35,384 nucleotides of DNA from Methylococcaceae bacterium (GTDB taxonomy: Bacteria; Pseudomonadota; Gammaproteobacteria; Methylococcales; Methylomonadaceae). Where the stretch lies: assembly GCA_007280895.1 (NCBI GenBank), contig QYQN01000001.1:1-35384 (forward strand). Direction: 5' to 3'. This document shows, piece by piece, positions 31,757 through 35,384 of this stretch; position 1 is the stretch's first letter; each line of letters starts with the position of its first letter. The position numbers and the translations under genes were made by a program. Below the pieces are notes generated by a model. The model made no database searches, was not told the origin of the DNA, and was given only the letters and a program-made list of their open reading frames with translations.

Positions 31757-33238
31757 ATGAATATTGAACCCTGCAGTTACGTTATTTTTGGTGCCACTGG
31801 AAATCTTTCGCGCGTAAAACTTATGCCCGCGTTGTACCATCTTGATGTTGCAAATCGCTTACCTGAAGGCACACGTATCATTGCTATTGGTCGACGCCCA
31901 TGGAACCAGCAACAATGGCTTGATGAGGTTTTAGATATGATTAAAGCCAAAGTAAAAGAAGACTTTGATGAAATACTATTTCAACGATTTAGCCAACGCT
32001 TTCATTATCATCAAGGTGATATCAATCAATCAGAATGCTATCTTTCTTTAGCAAATACCTTGGCACAACCTGAGTTTCCAAACAACACTGCCTATTATTT
32101 ATCGATTAGCCCAGCTGATTTTGGCTCCGTAATGAACTTACTCAGCGAACAACATCTCTTTAATGAAGATGGAGGCTGGCGAAGAATTATTATAGAAAAA
32201 CCCTTTGGCTATGATTTAGATAGCGCCCAGGCATTGCAAACTAAAATCAGCCATTATTTAAATGAAGAACAAGTGTATAGAATTGATCACTATCTTGGTA
32301 AAGGGATGGTACAAAATGTCCTTGTTTTTCGTTTTGCCAATGTCATGCTAGAACCGCTTTGGAACCGGAATTACATCGATCACATTCAAATCACCCACTC
32401 CGAAAGCATTGGCATTGATAGTCGCGGAGACTACTACAATAGTGCGGGCGCCATGCGTGACATGCTGCAAAGTCACTTACTGCAATTACTTACCTTAGTC
32501 ACCATGGAGCCTCCCGTATCCATGGACGCGGAATCTTTACGCGATGAAAAAGTTAAAGTCTTAAAATCTATCCGCCCTATTCCTAAAGAAGCGGTGCACG
32601 CCCACACCTTTCGAGGCCAATACGCTAAAGGACATATTAATGGGGAAAAAGTGTGCAGTTACCTTGAAGAAGCTAATATTCCAAGTAACAGTACAACCGA
32701 AACCTATGCTTCACTAAAACTTTACATAGATAACTGGCGCTGGCGTGGCGTTCCCATTTACATGCGCACAGGGAAACGTTTAGCTAAGGCACAATCAACT
32801 ATTTCAATCTGTTTTCGTCACCCACCGCTGCAATTTTTTCGCGATACCGAAGTGCATTGCATGAATCAAAATTGGATATTATTAGGCATACAACCAGAGG
32901 AATGTATTCGTATTGAAATGACGGTTAAAGAGCCAGGCTTAGAAATGAACACGCGCACACGGAGCCTAGACGCAAACTTTCGAAATCAAGATGAAAAAGC
33001 AATTGATGCCTATGAAGATTTATTACTTGACGTATTAAAAGGTGATCGCTCATTATTTTTACGTTTTGACGAAGTTGAACACGCCTGGCGAATTGTTGAT
33101 CCTATCTTACAATCATGGGCTATAGAACGCGATTACATTGCCACTTACGCGGCTGGCTCATGGGGGCCTGAAGATAGTCGTCTATTTGATAAAGACAACC
33201 AATATTGGCGAAGCTCGTTATTACCAGAATGTAAATAA
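31757..33238 (+). CDS. zwf: Glucose-6-phosphate 1-dehydrogenase
   Basis: This 493-residue cytoplasmic enzyme oxidises glucose 6-phosphate to 6-phosphogluconolactone with NAD(P)+, the entry to the oxidative pentose phosphate and Entner-Doudoroff routes. The dinucleotide-binding loop is GATGNLSR (12-19, in place of the usual GxxGDLxxR). EKPFG (147-151), the signature RIDHYLGKG (175-183) and the catalytic His240 (MRDMLQSHLLQLL) are present. The two loop changes, Asp to Asn and the Glu after LGK to Gly, do not touch catalytic residues but could alter cofactor preference. No pgl or edd gene adjoins. Length is normal, and no strong ribosome-binding site is visible. Confidence 0.96.
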   Translation: MNIEPCSYVIFGATGNLSRVKLMPALYHLDVANRLPEGTRIIAIGRRPWNQQQWLDEVLDMIKAKVKEDFDEILFQRFSQRFHYHQGDINQSECYLSLANTLAQPEFPNNTAYYLSISPADFGSVMNLLSEQHLFNEDGGWRRIIIEKPFGYDLDSAQALQTKISHYLNEEQVYRIDHYLGKGMVQNVLVFRFANVMLEPLWNRNYIDHIQITHSESIGIDSRGDYYNSAGAMRDMLQSHLLQLLTLVTMEPPVSMDAESLRDEKVKVLKSIRPIPKEAVHAHTFRGQYAKGHINGEKVCSYLEEANIPSNSTTETYASLKLYIDNWRWRGVPIYMRTGKRLAKAQSTISICFRHPPLQFFRDTEVHCMNQNWILLGIQPEECIRIEMTVKEPGLEMNTRTRSLDANFRNQDEKAIDAYEDLLLDVLKGDRSLFLRFDEVEHAWRIVDPILQSWAIERDYIATYAAGSWGPEDSRLFDKDNQYWRSSLLPECK

Positions 33239-33305
33239 CGTCATACTACATATTTATAACAAGCGTTTTGAAACATCAAATTCTTAGGGTATTTTTTAGT
33301 TTCAG

Positions 33306-33345
33306 CTCCGTTCAGCCAATGGTTAATTATTGGGCTGAGCGGAGT
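33306..33345. terminator. Hairpin between convergent zwf and RTX gene
   Basis: CTCCGTTCAGCC and GGGCTGAGCGGAG form a long stem with one mismatch-type pair and a loop of about 15 nt, between two convergent genes. Neither strand has a T run right after the stem, so it is a weak or Rho-assisted bidirectional terminator candidate. Confidence 0.5.
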
Positions 33346-33361
33346 GAAAGCTTAATTACGT

Positions 33362-35384
33362 TTAAATAATCAAAAAATCTGCGTTAGTTAAGGCTAAATT
33401 TGTAGACAATAAAGCAATAGGCGTTGGTGCTGCGGAGCCATTGGCATCAGCATCGTAAAATAATTCGCCGGTGGTTTTGTTATAAATCAGGTAGTCGTTG
33501 TTATCGAGTGCGCTTGCATTAATAACGAAATTCCAAGCCTGCAACTTTCCTGTAGTGGTGAATTTAGTGAATACATCGTTATTCAGTTCTATGAGGTCAT
33601 CGGTTACTGAGAAATCAGTGATCGTATCTTTGGAAAGATCACGTAAACGAAACACATCGTTGCCAGAGCCACCGGTTAACGTATCCAATCCAGCATAACC
33701 ATCTAAGACATTATCTCCGCTATTGCCCTTTAGAGCATTGTTAAGCGTATTGCCTACCGCGCTGATGTCACTTGATCCAGTTAAGGTAATATTTTCTACG
33801 TTAGCAGGTAAGGTATAATTAATTATACTGGAAACCCAGTCAGTGCCTTCGTTAGTCATTTCAATAACAGAATCTCGGGCATCAGCATGAATGTAGTAGC
33901 TATCATTGCCTAGTCCACCATAAAGGTAATCGACAACGTTATCTTCAGTAATCTCGGCATAACACCCATCAAGGCGATCATTACCACCATCGCCATAAAG
34001 TGTATCGGCACCGATACCACCATACAGCGAATCATTGCCAAAGCCACCATAAAGTAGATCATTTTGATCAGTGCCATCACCACCATCGGAATGGTTTTCC
34101 TCGTAACCCCAGAGTTCATCATTACCAAACCCACCATAGACGGTATCGGTATTATAACCACCGGCTAAGGTATCGTTACCATCGCCGCCGTAAAGTAAGT
34201 CATCGTCCTTTTGCCCTCTTAAAGTATCATTGCCTGCCCCGCCATCAAGGATGTCATTAGCTTGCCAACCGTTGAAATTGTCGTTGCCACCATTACCAAA
34301 CGCTACATCGTACCCCCCATTACCCTCCCAATTTTTACTAATATTTAAGGTATCGTAATAGCTTTCATTATGTTCTTTACTGCCACCAAAGATGTTTTTG
34401 ATGGCACTGCCAGCTTTATCGATGGCTTTATTAATAGCCTTGTCCGCCTGTGCTGATGTAAATACATGGGTACCAGAATTGAAAATATCAGTGACTCCGT
34501 CTGTGACTGCCGACGCTATATAAGCAGGGAGCTCACCTATTTGATCAGCCGCCGCATCATAAAGTGCTGTACCAATCTTATCTAATTTAAAGTCACTGGC
34601 GGCGATAGATAGCTTGATATCTCCAACCGCACCCACATCGGCAGTGACGGTAATGGTTAAGACTTTATTGATCAGCTCTGCTTGCACTGAGGCAGTAACG
34701 TTGCCCAGACCTTTAACGCTTACCCCTAATTCCCCTGAAATCGCTAAAGAATTGTTGCTGTAACTTACTACCGCCTTACTGAGTGTGGTACCACTAATTG
34801 TTACACCCCCCGTTACCGATAATGTACTTGCCGGCAGATTCCAGACAAAATTACCCTTAATATCCAAATATCCAAGATCCATCAGGCCTGTAAAATCAAT
34901 TTGCTTACTGCTCGCATTAAACGACACAGCAAAAGTTTCATAGCCCAGCATCGTGATATCAGCTTTACCACTTGCCGCTAAAGTTTTCAAATCAGCATTA
35001 AGGTAATCAACTTCTAATAACAAGGGTCCTAAAGCCAAAACAGCCTCAGTAATGCTTACCTGCGTTGGGCTAAACATAAACTTCGCTTGGGCTAAAGTTT
35101 GCCCAAACATTATGATTTTGCCATCACCTTGTAGATATTGGTGTGTCGCTGAAATGTCAAAACTGGCAGTTAAATCTTTACCAGGTTCAATGCCACTAAT
35201 GGTTAACCAGTCTAAGTCTAAATTATTGATTGTTAGACTGCCCGTCATAGCTGTAAACGTGGAATTAACCTGCAAGGCCATCGTGCCCGTGACACCAAAG
35301 AATTTCACTTGACCCGCAATGCCCATGCCTTGCGTTAAGGAATAACTGCCAATGCTGGTTGGGAAAGGCACAAAGCTTACTAGG
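33362..35384 (-). CDS. RTX-repeat secreted protein, C-terminal part (5' end outside window)
   Basis: The frame is open to the window edge, so at least 674 residues are the C-terminal part of a longer protein. The first 300 or so form a repetitive beta-rich region (blocks such as LTISGIEPGKDLTASFDISA and GLMDLGYLDIKGNFVW) without a recognised domain, then a helical linker (ADKAINKAIDKAGSAIKNIF). About nine calcium-binding nonapeptide repeats follow (GGAGNDTL, GGDGNDTL, GGFGNDEL, GGIGADTL), then an INYTLPANVENITLTG module, a final GGSGNDVF repeat and a hydrophobic-ended tail. That layout marks export by a type I secretion system, with folding on calcium outside the cell. Function of the N-terminal region is unknown. 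Confidence 0.9.
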   Translation of the reverse strand, partial: LVSFVPFPTSIGSYSLTQGMGIAGQVKFFGVTGTMALQVNSTFTAMTGSLTINNLDLDWLTISGIEPGKDLTASFDISATHQYLQGDGKIIMFGQTLAQAKFMFSPTQVSITEAVLALGPLLLEVDYLNADLKTLAASGKADITMLGYETFAVSFNASSKQIDFTGLMDLGYLDIKGNFVWNLPASTLSVTGGVTISGTTLSKAVVSYSNNSLAISGELGVSVKGLGNVTASVQAELINKVLTITVTADVGAVGDIKLSIAASDFKLDKIGTALYDAAADQIGELPAYIASAVTDGVTDIFNSGTHVFTSAQADKAINKAIDKAGSAIKNIFGGSKEHNESYYDTLNISKNWEGNGGYDVAFGNGGNDNFNGWQANDILDGGAGNDTLRGQKDDDLLYGGDGNDTLAGGYNTDTVYGGFGNDELWGYEENHSDGGDGTDQNDLLYGGFGNDSLYGGIGADTLYGDGGNDRLDGCYAEITEDNVVDYLYGGLGNDSYYIHADARDSVIEMTNEGTDWVSSIINYTLPANVENITLTGSSDISAVGNTLNNALKGNSGDNVLDGYAGLDTLTGGSGNDVFRLRDLSKDTITDFSVTDDLIELNNDVFTKFTTTGKLQAWNFVINASALDNNDYLIYNKTTGELFYDADANGSAAPTPIALLSTNLALTNADFLII

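Noticed and set aside
33910-34260. Met-rich and His-rich frames inside the RTX gene
   Set aside because: They arise from the repetitive RTX codons read in other frames.
35369-35371. GTG near the window end as start of the RTX protein
   Set aside because: The frame is open to the edge and the sequence lacks a signal of initiation, so this is most likely internal.

Overview
The window looks like chromosome of an AT-rich gammaproteobacterium. The support is a fabA-fabB pair, ttcA, slt, a full-length dsbD, Gly-Cys and Pro-Arg-His tRNA operons of gammaproteobacterial type, and all tRNAs encoding CCA. The ABC cluster of the PQQ-dependent alcohol dehydrogenase type hints at a periplasmic alcohol or methanol oxidiser, perhaps a methylotroph or a Thiotrichales-like organism. 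That placement is inference.

Layout. 1-290: tRNA-Cys and tRNA-Gly on the minus strand, with a near-perfect sigma70 promoter and two intrinsic terminators. 322-804: a small membrane-anchored protein of unknown role. 1150-8084 (minus): one compact six-gene run made of a Cache-type sensor kinase, a sigma54-type response regulator, and the four proteins of the PQQ-associated ABC system (binding protein, YVTN beta-propeller, ATPase, permease). Divergent from it at 8225-9729 are an outer-membrane porin-like barrel and a small PstS-like periplasmic protein. 9969-10318 holds a 69-residue membrane peptide gene with its own promoter, a repeat element and a strong terminator.

10561-15620 (plus): a likely sigma54-driven operon. 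It encodes a TlpA-type thioredoxin, a 71-residue DUF4266 lipoprotein ending in Gly/Cys, a DUF3570 outer-membrane protein, full-length DsbD, and a secreted protein with one heme c motif and a very acidic tail. It reads as a periplasmic thiol-redox pathway built around the small Cys-tailed lipoprotein. This and the next block are the most interesting parts of the window.

15649-18352 (minus): ttcA, then fabB and fabA. 18437-29840 (minus): a long run containing the bacterial proteasome relative Anbu with three transglutaminase-like proteins (one fused to a DUF2126 putative amidoligase), a circularly permuted ATP-grasp/alpha-E fusion, a ParA/MinD-like ATPase, and the lytic transglycosylase Slt at the end. 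By family knowledge this is a predicted peptide-ligation and peptide-cleavage system whose substrate is unknown.

29841-31150 is gene-poor. It holds a palindrome, a broken IS481-type transposase and a broken tyrosine recombinase lying against the 3' end of tRNA-His, which is the trace of an old integrated element. 31151-31494: tRNA-His, tRNA-Arg and tRNA-Pro (minus) with a clear promoter. 31757-33238: zwf. 33362 to the window end (minus): the C-terminal part of a secreted RTX-repeat protein that continues beyond the window.
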